Positions 7,625-16,704 of a stretch of 64,000 bases of DNA are shown here, one piece after another; positions within the stretch are counted from its first letter, which is position 1; every line of letters starts with the position of its first letter. This DNA is from CAYMBP01 sp964388745 (lineage in GTDB: Bacteria; Babelota; Babeliae; Babelales; RVW-14): contig CAYMBP010000005.1 in NCBI GenBank assembly GCA_964388745.1, positions 1 through 64,000 of the forward strand, given 5' to 3'. The position numbers and the translations under genes were made by a program. The notes under the pieces were generated by a model. That model saw only the letters and a list, made by a program, of their open reading frames with translations. It ran no database searches and was not told where the DNA came from.

Positions 7625-10177
7625 ATGTCTGTAAATAATCCTCAAGGTGATGATAAAAAAATTGTTCGTGTTCTACCTCTTCCTATTGAAAAAGAATTGA
7701 AAGCATCATTTCTTGATTACGCAATGTCTGTTATTGTCAGCCGTGCGTTGCCTGATGTTCGTGATGGATTAAAGCCGGTTCACCGACGCATTTTATATGC
7801 TATGTATAGGTTAGGATATTATCATGATAAGCCGTATCGTAAGTCTGCAAACGTAGTTGGGGACGTTATGGCTCACTATCATCCTCATGGTGATAATGCA
7901 ATTTACCAAACCATGGTCGGGATGGTTCAAGATTTTGCTAAACGGTACCCGCTGCTTGATGGGCAGGGTAACTGGGGCTCTATTGATGGTGATAATGCTG
8001 CGGCAATGCGTTATACTGAAGTTAGAATGGCTCGTCTTGCGCGTGAGTTAATTACTGATCTTGATAAAGATACGGTTGGCTTTGTACCAAATTATGATGA
8101 GTCAATGACGGAGCCCATCTTGCTGCCAAGTAAAATTCCAAGCCTTTTGATTAATGGATCAAATGGGATTGCTGTTGGTATGGCTACTTCTATTCCTCCA
8201 CATAATTTTACTGAAGTGATTGATGCCTGTAAGGCTCTTTTGATCACTCCAGACCTATCCGAAGAGTATTTATTTGCGCTTATTCCGGCACCTGATTTTC
8301 CAACAGGTGGTATTATTTGTGGTCGTTCTGGGGTTGTTAAAGCTTATAGAACTGGTCATGGTCATGTCATTGTTCGTGGTGTGGTTGAGATGATTGAAGA
8401 TAAAAAGCAATCTACGCTGATTATTAAAGAATTGCCATATCAGGTAAATAAGGCTGACTTAATTACCAAGATTGCTGACTTAGTTAAAAATAAAGTGATT
8501 GAGGGAATTACCAATATTCGCGATGAGTCTGCAATGGCTGGTATTCGTGTTGTGATTGAGCTTCGTCGAGGTGAGATGCCATCGGTTATTCTTAATCAGC
8601 TATATAAACATACTAATTTGCAGACATCAATTTCTATTATTATGCTTGCGCTGTATCAAAATCGGCCAATGGTTTTTTCCTTGCGTGAAATGCTTGAGCA
8701 TTTCTTGTTGCATCGTAAAGAAATTATTACACGAAGAACTGAGTATGACCTCGCTAAAAATAAGGCACGAGCACATATTGTGCATGGCTTAATTGTTGCA
8801 ATTTCTCACATTGACGAAATGGTTGCGTTGATTAAACAGTCTGAGTCTGCTCAGATAGCTATTGAGCGCATGAATGCTCAATTTAACCTTTCTTATGAAC
8901 AGGCCCGTGCAATTCTTGACATGAAGCTACAGCGATTTACAGGTCTTGAGCGTAATCGCTTGTATGAAGAAATTGAAGAGCTCAAGAAAATTATTGCTCA
9001 GCTTGAATTGATTTTGAGTGATGAAGTTGTTTTAAAAGATGAAATTATTAAAGAGCTTGATTATCTTAAAAAGACTTACGGCGATGAACGAAAAACACTT
9101 ATTGAAGGATCCGTTGATAATATTTCTGATGCGGATTTAATTCCTGATGATGAGGTGGTTGTGACATTGACACGCAAGGGTTATATCAAGCGGGTTCCAT
9201 TGGATACTTATAGTGTGCAGCATCGAGGAGGTAAGGGCAAAAAAGGCATTGCTGATTTAGAAGAGCATGACGATGTTATGCAAAATGCTTTTGTAGCAAA
9301 AAATCATGACGAGCTTTTATTTTTTACTAATTTAGGCAGAATCTATAGCAAGCAAGTATTCCAAATTCCTGAAGGGTCTCGAATTGCTAAGGGGCGTGCA
9401 ATTGTTAACTTGCTAGAGCTTACTGAAGGTGAGCATGTTGTTCGCCTGTTGTGTACTCGTGATATGGAAAATAAGTTCTTGGTAATGGTAACCAAGCGTG
9501 GGGTTATAAAAAAGACCGATGCTATGGCTTTTTCTAAAATTCGGGTTACAGGAATTAAGGCTATTACACTTAATGAAGATGATGAGCTTGCATTTTGTAG
9601 TATTAGTTCCGGGAATGATTCAATTGTTATTGCAACAAAGCTTGGTCAGGGAATTCGCTTTAGCGAAAAAGAAGTTAGAGCTATGGGGCGGCAGGCTGCT
9701 GGTGTGCGTGGTATATCATTGCGTAAAAAAGATTCAGTTGTCGGACTTGAAGTGGTGCCAGAAGATACCGATTTATTATTTGCAACGTCTGAGGGATATG
9801 GTAAGCGTGTAAAAGCTGCAGATTTTAGAGTTGCTCATCGAGGAGGGCTTGGAGTTAGAACTATTCCAACTGGAGATCGCAATGGGCATGTGATTGGTAT
9901 TGTTCGAGTTGATGATTCATCTCATATTCTGTTGATTGATACGAATGGAAAAATTATTCGTCTTTCTCCCCAAGAGGTAAGGACCATGGGGCGTCAAGCA
10001 AAAGGGGTTCGACTTGTTCGTGTTGATGATGATCAAGAATTACTTGCTATGGTAGCGTTTAGTGGAGAAGAGAATGAAGAATTAGCTGTTGTAGAAAGTC
10101 AAGAGGTCGGCACAGAAGCAAGAAGCAACGAAGACGTAATAGGTGCTGAAAATAATGAGTTTGAAACTGAAGAATAA
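7625..10177 (+). CDS. gyrA: DNA gyrase subunit A
   Basis: Breakage-reunion subunit of gyrase, which works with GyrB to introduce negative supercoils. 850 residues. The winged-helix region (SVIVSRALPDVRDGLKPVHR) and catalytic Tyr130 (AAMRYTEVRMA) are clear. The C-terminal beta-pinwheel keeps a GyrA-box-like QHRGGKGKKG, so this is gyrase rather than ParC. ATG 7625 is chosen over the preceding in-frame TTG because AAAGGG sits about 8 nt upstream. The residues aligned with E. coli Ser83 and Asp87 are Asn91 and Gln95. The stop overlaps the dprA start by one base (TAATG). Confidence 0.97.
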   Translation: MSVNNPQGDDKKIVRVLPLPIEKELKASFLDYAMSVIVSRALPDVRDGLKPVHRRILYAMYRLGYYHDKPYRKSANVVGDVMAHYHPHGDNAIYQTMVGMVQDFAKRYPLLDGQGNWGSIDGDNAAAMRYTEVRMARLARELITDLDKDTVGFVPNYDESMTEPILLPSKIPSLLINGSNGIAVGMATSIPPHNFTEVIDACKALLITPDLSEEYLFALIPAPDFPTGGIICGRSGVVKAYRTGHGHVIVRGVVEMIEDKKQSTLIIKELPYQVNKADLITKIADLVKNKVIEGITNIRDESAMAGIRVVIELRRGEMPSVILNQLYKHTNLQTSISIIMLALYQNRPMVFSLREMLEHFLLHRKEIITRRTEYDLAKNKARAHIVHGLIVAISHIDEMVALIKQSESAQIAIERMNAQFNLSYEQARAILDMKLQRFTGLERNRLYEEIEELKKIIAQLELILSDEVVLKDEIIKELDYLKKTYGDERKTLIEGSVDNISDADLIPDDEVVVTLTRKGYIKRVPLDTYSVQHRGGKGKKGIADLEEHDDVMQNAFVAKNHDELLFFTNLGRIYSKQVFQIPEGSRIAKGRAIVNLLELTEGEHVVRLLCTRDMENKFLVMVTKRGVIKKTDAMAFSKIRVTGIKAITLNEDDELAFCSISSGNDSIVIATKLGQGIRFSEKEVRAMGRQAAGVRGISLRKKDSVVGLEVVPEDTDLLFATSEGYGKRVKAADFRVAHRGGLGVRTIPTGDRNGHVIGIVRVDDSSHILLIDTNGKIIRLSPQEVRTMGRQAKGVRLVRVDDDQELLAMVAFSGEENEELAVVESQEVGTEARSNEDVIGAENNEFETEE

Positions 10178-11337
10178 TGATGAGTGAAAACAAGCGAGTA
10201 CTGGTGCATCTTTCATTGATAAAGGGGGTTGGACCAGCGGCGATTATTATATTATTAAAGTCACTGGTTGCCCGACAAGTTCAGGGAAGAGAATATTTTG
10301 ATATACATGACGTATATGAATATTATGATAAAATTGCACTTTCTTGCTTATATTCATTTTCAATACATGATTTTAAAGTTTTAGGGATCTCTACAAGAAT
10401 CGCTCAACTGCTTGTAGACGGGCTTGCCAATACGAAACTGTATGATGAAGAATGTGCGCGAGCATTACGTCATAGTGTACATATAATTACATTGTGTGAA
10501 GACTCGTATCCAGAATCTCTTCGGCATATAGCTCAGCCGCCCATTGTATTGTATGTACGAGGGGGAACTCTTCATGGCAAGCGCATGCTTGGCATTGTGG
10601 GTTCTCGTCAAGCAACACGTTATGGGGAGCAGTTTATTAAGAATGCTGTTCCTGTATTATTGAGCAATGGGTGGACTATTGTTAGTGGAGGGGCGCTAGG
10701 AATTGATACCATGGCTCATAAAGCATCGTTGCGTCATGGGCGTACTGTAGCGGTTCTTGGTTCAGGTTTACTCTCTTTTTATCCTAAAGAAAACACCCAA
10801 CTTTTTGAACAAATTATAGAGCAGGGGGGAGCAATCGTCTCCCCCTTTCCTCTTATAACTTCGCCTGATCGCTGGAATTTTCCTGCTCGCAATAGAATTA
10901 TTGCTGGTTTGAGTGAGGGGTGTTTGGTTGTTCAGGCTGCTGAAAAGAGTGGAGCTTTAATTACAGCTGATCATGCACTTGAAAATGGACGAACTGTTTT
11001 TGCGGTGCCAGGGTTAGTTGATGACCCTTTGAGTCGAGGATGCCATGCACTTATTAAGCAGGGTGCTGTTCTTGTTCAAACAGGACAAGATGTTTGTGAC
11101 GCTTTTGGTCAAAAAGAGTCTAAATGTAATGAAGTAGGCCATAAAAATGCAGAAGAAAAAAAACAAGAGTTAGTTTTTTCAGACCCTCTGTTGTCGTTGA
11201 TGAGTGGTGCTGTATCAATTGATGAACTTTGTGAGCGGACGGGGCTTGATGTGGCTCATCTTCAAAATAAATTATTTGAGTTGCAGCTTGATGGTAAGGT
11301 TGAGCAAAATTTTACTGGTATGTGGCAACGGGTATGA
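10177..11337 (+). CDS. dprA: DNA-processing protein DprA/Smf
   Basis: Binds incoming single-stranded DNA and loads RecA during transformation. 386 residues with three parts: an N-terminal SAM-like helical region, a Rossmann-like core (LGIVGSRQATRYG, IVSGGALGIDTMAH, VAVLGSGLLSFYP, RNRIIAGLSEG) and a C-terminal winged-helix-like segment (LSLMSGAVSIDELCERTG). The ATG overlaps the gyrA stop, so expression is probably coupled. In an intracellular bacterium this suggests DNA uptake ability or a recombination role; no other competence genes are in the window. Confidence 0.93.
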   Translation: MMSENKRVLVHLSLIKGVGPAAIIILLKSLVARQVQGREYFDIHDVYEYYDKIALSCLYSFSIHDFKVLGISTRIAQLLVDGLANTKLYDEECARALRHSVHIITLCEDSYPESLRHIAQPPIVLYVRGGTLHGKRMLGIVGSRQATRYGEQFIKNAVPVLLSNGWTIVSGGALGIDTMAHKASLRHGRTVAVLGSGLLSFYPKENTQLFEQIIEQGGAIVSPFPLITSPDRWNFPARNRIIAGLSEGCLVVQAAEKSGALITADHALENGRTVFAVPGLVDDPLSRGCHALIKQGAVLVQTGQDVCDAFGQKESKCNEVGHKNAEEKKQELVFSDPLLSLMSGAVSIDELCERTGLDVAHLQNKLFELQLDGKVEQNFTGMWQRV

Positions 11338-11524
11338 AGTCTAATACTGGAAAGAGCCATGCCTTCTGANNNNNNNNNNNNNNNNNNNNNNNNNNNNNNN
11401 NNNNNNNNNNNNNNNNNNNNNNNNNNNNNNNNNNNNNNNNNNNNNNNNNNNNNNNNNNNNNNNNNNNNNCTGGTATGTGGCAACGGGTATGAAGTCTAAT
11501 ACTGGAAAGAGCCATGCCTTCTGA
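11315..11524. other. 100-N scaffold gap flanked by an exact 55-bp duplication
   Basis: The 55 bases at 11315-11369, covering the end of dprA and the start of the next ORF, recur exactly at 11470-11524, with 100 N between. Two contigs that end in the same 55-base overlap and were scaffolded with a default gap would look like this. The real genome most likely has a single copy and no gap. Confidence 0.9.
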
Positions 11525-11654
11525 CATAAGTCAGCCAGGTCTAGGTTTAGCGAGTTTGCGACAATCGTTATTCAAGATGGTGATGGAAGTTGGTTATACG
11601 TCTGGTCCCAAGCTTGAATCATATTCTAACCATATTGGTCTTTATAGCCGATAA
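11514..11654 (+). CDS. Small ORF (46 aa) between dprA and maf, unknown
   Basis: ATG preceded by GGAAAGAG at good spacing, ending in TAA at 11652. The peptide begins MPSDISQPGLGLASLRQSL and ends HIGLYSR. In the unduplicated genome it would start about 19 nt after the dprA stop. It may be a genuine small gene or the remnant of a longer one. No family recognised. Confidence 0.4.
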   Translation: MPSDISQPGLGLASLRQSLFKMVMEVGYTSGPKLESYSNHIGLYSR

Positions 11655-11682
11655 TGTATCTTTATCTCAAGTTTCTTTTACT

Positions 11683-12321
11683 ATGAAAGATATTGTAATG
11701 ACAAAAGACTTTTTGTATCTTGGCTCACAGTCGCAAGGTCGACGAGATTTGTTGACTGCTGCTGGTATTGATTTTAAACTCCTTGAGCATACTAGTGATG
11801 AATCTTGTGACTTTTCACAACTTAATTTTAATGAAGGGGTGAAAGCAATTACCCGAGCAAAAATGGAGTCGTTATTACTTCCAATTCCTGCAGATGAAGA
11901 AAAAAATTATTGCTTTGTGGTCACAGCTGATACGCTAACATGTACGTCTGATACTGGTGAAATTCTTGGAAAACCAAAAGATAAGGTAGATGCACTTAAG
12001 ATGTTAGAGCGAAAAGGACCAGTTGATGTAGCTACTGGATGTTGTGTAAGGCGGTATTTACGAGTTGATGATTCATGGCAAGTAGAGGTTGAGTATCTCT
12101 GGGCAAATATTACACAAATTGAGTTCTTTGTTCCGGAGGGTCACAGAGAGCACTACTTAGATGTTGTCCCTCAGGCGCTTTATTCATCAGGAGCAGGAAT
12201 TGTTGAAGGGAAAGGGCTTTTGTATCTTAAGTCAATACAAGGATGTTTTGCATCAGTAACAGGCCTCCCTTTATATGAATTAAGAGAGGCCCTTGGAAAA
12301 TGCGGATTTCAGTTTTTTTAA
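11683..12321 (+). CDS. maf: Maf-like nucleoside triphosphate pyrophosphatase
   Basis: Maf proteins hydrolyse non-canonical or modified nucleoside triphosphates to monophosphates. FLYLGSQSQGRRDLLTAAGI is a variant of the family N-terminal (L)ASxSPRR motif; here the usual Ser-Pro-Arg is Ser-Gln-Gly-Arg. VVTADTLT matches the catalytic ADT region, and GKPKDK with MLE matches the following helix. The end (GLPLYELREAL) matches the family C-terminus. I prefer ATG 11683 or 11698 over an upstream TTG at 11590, which would add unrelated sequence and overlap the small ORF. The 3' end overlaps the convergent gene by 4 nt. Substrate not predictable. Confidence 0.82.
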   Translation: MKDIVMTKDFLYLGSQSQGRRDLLTAAGIDFKLLEHTSDESCDFSQLNFNEGVKAITRAKMESLLLPIPADEEKNYCFVVTADTLTCTSDTGEILGKPKDKVDALKMLERKGPVDVATGCCVRRYLRVDDSWQVEVEYLWANITQIEFFVPEGHREHYLDVVPQALYSSGAGIVEGKGLLYLKSIQGCFASVTGLPLYELREALGKCGFQFF

Positions 12322-12776
12322 TTGATAATTTCTTCTTCGCTTAAGCTCCAATTTTTAAGCATTTTCTTTAAAAAAAGCAGTTCAGCGTCGCGTCGTGATG
12401 CTGTATCTGGTTGTGTAGAATTAAGATTAAGGTTGCTTAGCTCTTTTCTTGTTTGTTGCATGCTTTGCCAAAGAGTAGCTCGATCAAGCTCTCCATCAAG
12501 TTTTTTAATCATGGGAAGAAGGTCTTGTTGTGATAAATCGCTATTTTCGTTAAGTTGTTGCAGCAAAGACTCTTCTAAATAAAGTAGAAAATCAGTAACT
12601 GTTGAATAAAGATGTTCAGCCATTTGATGCGGATCATCTTCATTGCCAACTTCAAGATTTTCAGTAAATCCATGCTCTATTGCTAATTTAACAAGGGCAT
12701 TAATACTTTTTTTTTCATTTTTCATGAGCCAACTCATAAGACAAATAAGTTCAAACGAGAGAGATATGTTATTCAT
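12318..12776 (-). CDS. Helical cytoplasmic protein, unknown function
   Basis: 152 residues with a very strong Shine-Dalgarno (GGGAGGAG about 5 nt before the ATG). Predicted almost entirely alpha-helical, acidic in the middle, with no signal peptide or clear membrane span. Contains Leu-rich amphipathic stretches (LYLEESLLQQLNEN, LLPMIKKLDGELDRA). It converges on maf with a 4-nt overlap. No family recognised. Confidence 0.65.
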   Translation of the reverse strand: MNNISLSFELICLMSWLMKNEKKSINALVKLAIEHGFTENLEVGNEDDPHQMAEHLYSTVTDFLLYLEESLLQQLNENSDLSQQDLLPMIKKLDGELDRATLWQSMQQTRKELSNLNLNSTQPDTASRRDAELLFLKKMLKNWSLSEEEIIN

Positions 12777-13158
12777 AAGGACTCCTCCCGGAATTTTTTA
12801 AGAAAAAACAAAAGATGTTTCAACAATTATGAATACGCCTATTATTTATCAGTATAGGCTATTTTGGTTGAAAAAACATTAAAAAGCTTTTTGTTTGCGT
12901 AATGATATGCTTTAAATCATAAAAGAATGATTTATTAGATAATAAACCAGTGTGAATATTTTAATTTGAAAATAAAAAACAATAGTAAATGCCCATGAAA
13001 TATGGGAGATATCTCATGGGCATTCTATGTGTGGTTGTTGTCATAAATAATTAAGAGCCTTTGTATTAATATTAGATTGCTTTGCATCATAAAGGCTTCA
13101 TCAGTTGTGCAAACGAGATGTTTTTTACTATAAAATTTTTTAAATGTTCTCTTATATA
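12777..13158. other. Intergenic region between two reverse-strand genes
   Basis: AT-rich. It holds a short inverted repeat (GCCTAT...ATAGGC, 12837-12859, 11-nt spacer) upstream of the 12776 gene that could be an operator, and the amidase terminator hairpin at 12989-13023. No ORF that I would support. Confidence 0.5.
12989..13023 (-). terminator. Probable terminator of the amidase gene
   Basis: Arms ATGCCCATGAAATAT and ATATCTCATGGGCAT pair with one mismatch around a 5-nt loop. On the reverse strand the stem is followed by a T-rich stretch (TTACTATTGTTTTTTATTTT), as for intrinsic termination about 135 nt after the amidase stop. Confidence 0.65.
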
Positions 13159-14394
13159 TTAATAATGGGTCTTAATATATGAATTAATTCCGTTGTAAAT
13201 TCCTTTGGCAAGGAGGTTTCGATAATCGGTGCGTTTTAGTTTATTTGCTTCTTCCTGATTGGTAATAAAACCAACTTCAACGAGTGCTGATGGAACAATA
13301 TTTCGTAGTAAGGTGTGGTAATCATTTTGTTTAACGCCTCGGTCAATACATGAATAATTATGAAGTTTAATTTCATTGAGTGTTTTTTGTTGGATCTCTT
13401 GAGCAAGATGTGCAGAGTAGTTACAATTTTTTTCAAGAAGTTCTTGCAGGTGGCTTGCAGATGCAGCAGCTTTTTTTGAAAATGCCATAAATCCACCATT
13501 ATCTTGAGGTGAAAAAATGTTCTCTTTGAGGTGATAAGTTTCGAGTCCTGACACTTGGGCGGCATTTTTTGCAGCGCCATTGGCGTGAATTGAAATAAAA
13601 AGGTCTGCTTTCATTTGGTCTGAAAATGATGAGCGCTCACCAAGTGAGAGTGTGAGGTCTTTGCTACGAGTAAGAAAGGTTTCATGTGCATCTTTTGCAA
13701 GAAGTGTGCGTAGTTGTTGGGCAATGTCAAGAGCTACATCTTTTTCTTTTAGATTAAAAGCGATGCATCCTGGATGTTTTCCTCCATGGCCAGGATCAAT
13801 AACAATTTTTAATTTTTTATTATTTTTTTTGCTTATTGTAGGACTTGTTTGTACAAGGCTGTTGGCTGCGTATAAAATAATATTTTCTTGTTTTTTTAAT
13901 TGTTGTAATTGCTCATTGGAAAAAATATCTAAGACAAGCCTGAATGGTTGTTCAAGTTTGGTCCATTTAATAATAAAATCATTATTTTTTTCACTAAGCT
14001 TTTTATGATCTGCAAAAACCATTGAGACATTTACTTGAGGAACAGAGCCTGTACGCTCTTCGAGTGAAAAACTATTTAAAATTCCTTTATCTTTAAGTTT
14101 ATTAAATGTATTAATAACTTTTTCTTGTTTGAATTGCTTTAGATTCATGCCGGGAAATCCAATTTTAACTAATTGCTTTGACGTATCAACTTTTCTTTTG
14201 CAAAAAATTGGTCGAGAAAAATAAAACATTACTTGAGTAGAAAATCGTCCTTCGTGGAGCTCTATATTTCGTACTGAGTTAATAGGGTTAGCCATTTTTT
14301 GTGGCTGAGTAGATTTTTTTTCAGAAGAAGCTTCAAGATTTAGATATAGTGATACTGCAGCCATGATGAAAGCAGTAATCCAATAATTTTTCAT
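13159..14394 (-). CDS. N-acetylmuramoyl-L-alanine amidase (AMIN + Amidase_3)
   Basis: Periplasmic zinc amidase that cleaves the stem peptide from N-acetylmuramic acid, usually for daughter-cell separation. 411 residues: signal peptide (WITAFIMAAVSLYLNLEAS), an AMIN-like beta domain (about 40-160) that in relatives binds the envelope, then the Amidase_3 catalytic domain (about 195-411). Expected zinc and catalytic elements are visible: IDPGHGGKHPG, Glu in LKEKDVALDI, LFISIHANG and ALVEVGFITN. The order and length resemble E. coli AmiC/AmiB, but orthology to one of them cannot be assigned. A GGGGGG run lies just upstream of the ATG. Confidence 0.92.
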   Translation of the reverse strand: MKNYWITAFIMAAVSLYLNLEASSEKKSTQPQKMANPINSVRNIELHEGRFSTQVMFYFSRPIFCKRKVDTSKQLVKIGFPGMNLKQFKQEKVINTFNKLKDKGILNSFSLEERTGSVPQVNVSMVFADHKKLSEKNNDFIIKWTKLEQPFRLVLDIFSNEQLQQLKKQENIILYAANSLVQTSPTISKKNNKKLKIVIDPGHGGKHPGCIAFNLKEKDVALDIAQQLRTLLAKDAHETFLTRSKDLTLSLGERSSFSDQMKADLFISIHANGAAKNAAQVSGLETYHLKENIFSPQDNGGFMAFSKKAAASASHLQELLEKNCNYSAHLAQEIQQKTLNEIKLHNYSCIDRGVKQNDYHTLLRNIVPSALVEVGFITNQEEANKLKRTDYRNLLAKGIYNGINSYIKTHY

Positions 14395-14621
14395 AACGCC
14401 CCCCGCGTTTAGTTTGGTTAATTGCTCTGTCTACAAGATTACCGTACCAACTTAATTTACACATGGTCAATAATTTTTAAAAAAGATCATAAATAAGCTT
14501 TGGCAGAGAACAAATCAATTAACTCATTTTGTATCTCTTTTTTTGATAAGATAAAAAGGGGTAACTAGAATTATTTCATGGCTTTGGTATACTCTGGCTC
14601 GTAAAAACAACGTTTTAACTG

Positions 14622-15614
14622 ATGCATGTGAAAGATATGAACATTCAACAAGACATTTTTCTTCAAGATAAGAATTGGTTTAAGACAGGTGGACCTGCAG
14701 CATGGTATGCCCAACCAGAGACAGAACGTGATATGCAAGAGCTTATTTCTTTTGCTGCTGCGTTGAAAAAAAATATTGTTGTTATAGGGCAAGGTGCAAA
14801 TATTTTAATAAGTGATCAAGGTATTGATGCACTTGTAATTTGCCCAAATATTAATTATTTGTTTGTTAATGAAGATCAGAATAAAGTGACTGCTGGTGCA
14901 GGGGTAAGTATGGATGATCTCATTGTTTTTTGTCTTGAGAAAGGACTTCTGGGGTTAGAGGTTTTTTCAGGGATTCCAGGAAGCGTTGGTGGTGCTATTT
15001 TTATAAACTTGCATTATTTTTCAAGTTTGATTCAGCATTATTTAATTTCTGCTCGAGTAATTGAGCGAGTTACAGGTAAAATAATAGATGTTAGTACAGA
15101 TTGGTTTGAGTTTGGATATAATCAGTCGCGACTTCACGATAGAAATTATTATCTGATTAGCGCTACTTTTTCGTTATCTCCTGCCTCACAAGAAGCTATT
15201 GCATATGCCCGTGGTCGTCGGGATGAAATCATTAATCATAGAAAGCGACGCTATCCTTTGGAAAGAACATGTGGAAGTTTTTTTAGAAACTTTTTTCCAA
15301 ATGAAGTGGCAACTTGTGCTGGGCAGATTCCCCATGTTGCTTACTATCTAGATATTGTGGGAGTGCGACGACATGATGGAAGTGGTCAAGCAATGGTTTC
15401 ATTTCAACATGCAAATATGATTGTTACTAAGCCAGGAGCGACTACTGCAGATATTATTACAGTAGCGCGATTAATGCAACGACAAGTATACGCTGAATTT
15501 GGCATTATACCTCAACCAGAGTGTCAACTATTAGGATTTTCTTCTTACCCTCTGTTAACAATTGATGAGGTTAGATCTCATCGCGAAGAATCATTGCACG
15601 GTATTCAGCCATAA
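14622..15614 (+). CDS. murB: UDP-N-acetylenolpyruvoylglucosamine reductase
   Basis: FAD enzyme that reduces UDP-GlcNAc-enolpyruvate to UDP-MurNAc in cytoplasmic peptidoglycan synthesis. The FAD-binding PCMH domain is clear (NWFKTGGPAAW, VIGQGANILISDQG, FSGIPGSVGGAIFIN). The C-terminal domain carries RRYPLERTCGSFFRNFF, with Ser as the likely proton donor, and QHANMIVTKPGATTADI. Glu appears in PQPECQLLG. ATG 14622 and ATG 14637 are both possible. The gene converges on tgt and overlaps it by 44 nt. Confidence 0.94.
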   Translation: MHVKDMNIQQDIFLQDKNWFKTGGPAAWYAQPETERDMQELISFAAALKKNIVVIGQGANILISDQGIDALVICPNINYLFVNEDQNKVTAGAGVSMDDLIVFCLEKGLLGLEVFSGIPGSVGGAIFINLHYFSSLIQHYLISARVIERVTGKIIDVSTDWFEFGYNQSRLHDRNYYLISATFSLSPASQEAIAYARGRRDEIINHRKRRYPLERTCGSFFRNFFPNEVATCAGQIPHVAYYLDIVGVRRHDGSGQAMVSFQHANMIVTKPGATTADIITVARLMQRQVYAEFGIIPQPECQLLGFSSYPLLTIDEVRSHREESLHGIQP

Positions 15615-16704
15615 ATGTCATCATAAAATGAATACTATGTATAGAGGCTAGCGTCATAATTGCAGGCTCTTTTGCTTTAAATAAATGATTAAGATAAGCC
15701 ACGCTGTAGTGTGTACATGTTGAACAAGTGCACCCTTTTTCAATTGGGCCAAGATCAGATGCATTTCCAGCTTGGGCAATCCGTCTATTTCCTTGCCGAG
15801 TAAATAAAAGTCCATGACGAGCTGCTTTTGTTGGATGAGCACTATCAAAGGTATCAATACCAAGTGGAATTGCTGCTTTAAGGGATGGAACATCTCCAAT
15901 CCCAAGCAGATGCCGTGGGCGCTCTGATGGTAGATGAGGTGATAAATTAGTAAGCATAGAGATCATTTCTTCTCTGTTTTTTCCAACAGATCCTCCAATA
16001 GCCATGCCATCAAATGGGCGGGCAGACAAAAATTCACAGCTTTTTTTGCGTAGCTGCATATCAATGCCTCCATGAATAATGCCATATAAAAGCTGATTGT
16101 TTTTATTTTTAATATGTTCATCAAGTGAGCGCTGCTCCCAGCGATGTGTTCGATCGAATGAATTTTTTAATTTTTGATAAGAGGTGTGATATGGTGGAAG
16201 TTCATCAAAGGCAAGAATAATATCAGCCCCAATTTTTTTTTGTTCTTGAATAGAACGCTCTGCAGTTAAAATAATCTTTGTACCATCTCGATATGATCTG
16301 AAGGTTACACCTTCTTCATTAATCTTAAGAACAGAAGAGTTTATTCTCTTTTTTCCTTTGCTTTTTAACTCACATGCAACATTTCCATAGGCTAAGCTAA
16401 ATACTTGAAAGCCTCCAGAGTCAGTAATTATTGGTTTGCTACGCTTGGAAAAAGCATGAATACCCCCAGCTTGTTTAATGAGGTCACCTCCTGGTTGAAG
16501 CATAAGATGATAGGTATTGCAAAACATAAGGTCAACACCAAGCTCTTGCGTCGTTACCATGTCAACTGCTTTGAGCGTGCCATTTGTGCCAACAGGTACA
16601 AAATTAGGGGTGTCTATTATGCCATGAGGGGTGATAATCTGCCCAACGCGTGCACGTGATTTTTTTGACTGATGAATGACTTTAAAGCCAGGTTTTGGCG
16701 TCAT
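15571..16704 (-). CDS. tgt: tRNA-guanine (queuine) transglycosylase
   Basis: Exchanges guanine 34 of GUN-anticodon tRNAs for a 7-deazaguanine base. 377 residues. Catalytic and binding elements: PNFVPVGTNGTLKAV, TDSGGFQVFSLA (first Asp), GIGDVPSL, GIDTFDSAHPTKAARHG (nucleophile Asp). The zinc site is CTCSTC with a later His. The loop that lines the base pocket reads AIGGSVGK, one residue shorter than the GGLAVGE of classical preQ1-specific bacterial enzymes and lacking their Val. It overlaps the upstream transporter gene by 4 nt (ATGA), so the two are co-translated. Confidence 0.95.
   Translation of the reverse strand: MTPKPGFKVIHQSKKSRARVGQIITPHGIIDTPNFVPVGTNGTLKAVDMVTTQELGVDLMFCNTYHLMLQPGGDLIKQAGGIHAFSKRSKPIITDSGGFQVFSLAYGNVACELKSKGKKRINSSVLKINEEGVTFRSYRDGTKIILTAERSIQEQKKIGADIILAFDELPPYHTSYQKLKNSFDRTHRWEQRSLDEHIKNKNNQLLYGIIHGGIDMQLRKKSCEFLSARPFDGMAIGGSVGKNREEMISMLTNLSPHLPSERPRHLLGIGDVPSLKAAIPLGIDTFDSAHPTKAARHGLLFTRQGNRRIAQAGNASDLGPIEKGCTCSTCTHYSVAYLNHLFKAKEPAIMTLASIHSIHFMMTFMAEYRAMILRDEI

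Noticed and set aside
11312..11527. Reverse-strand frames spanning the 100-N gap
   Set aside because: Produced by translating N bases between the duplicated contig ends.
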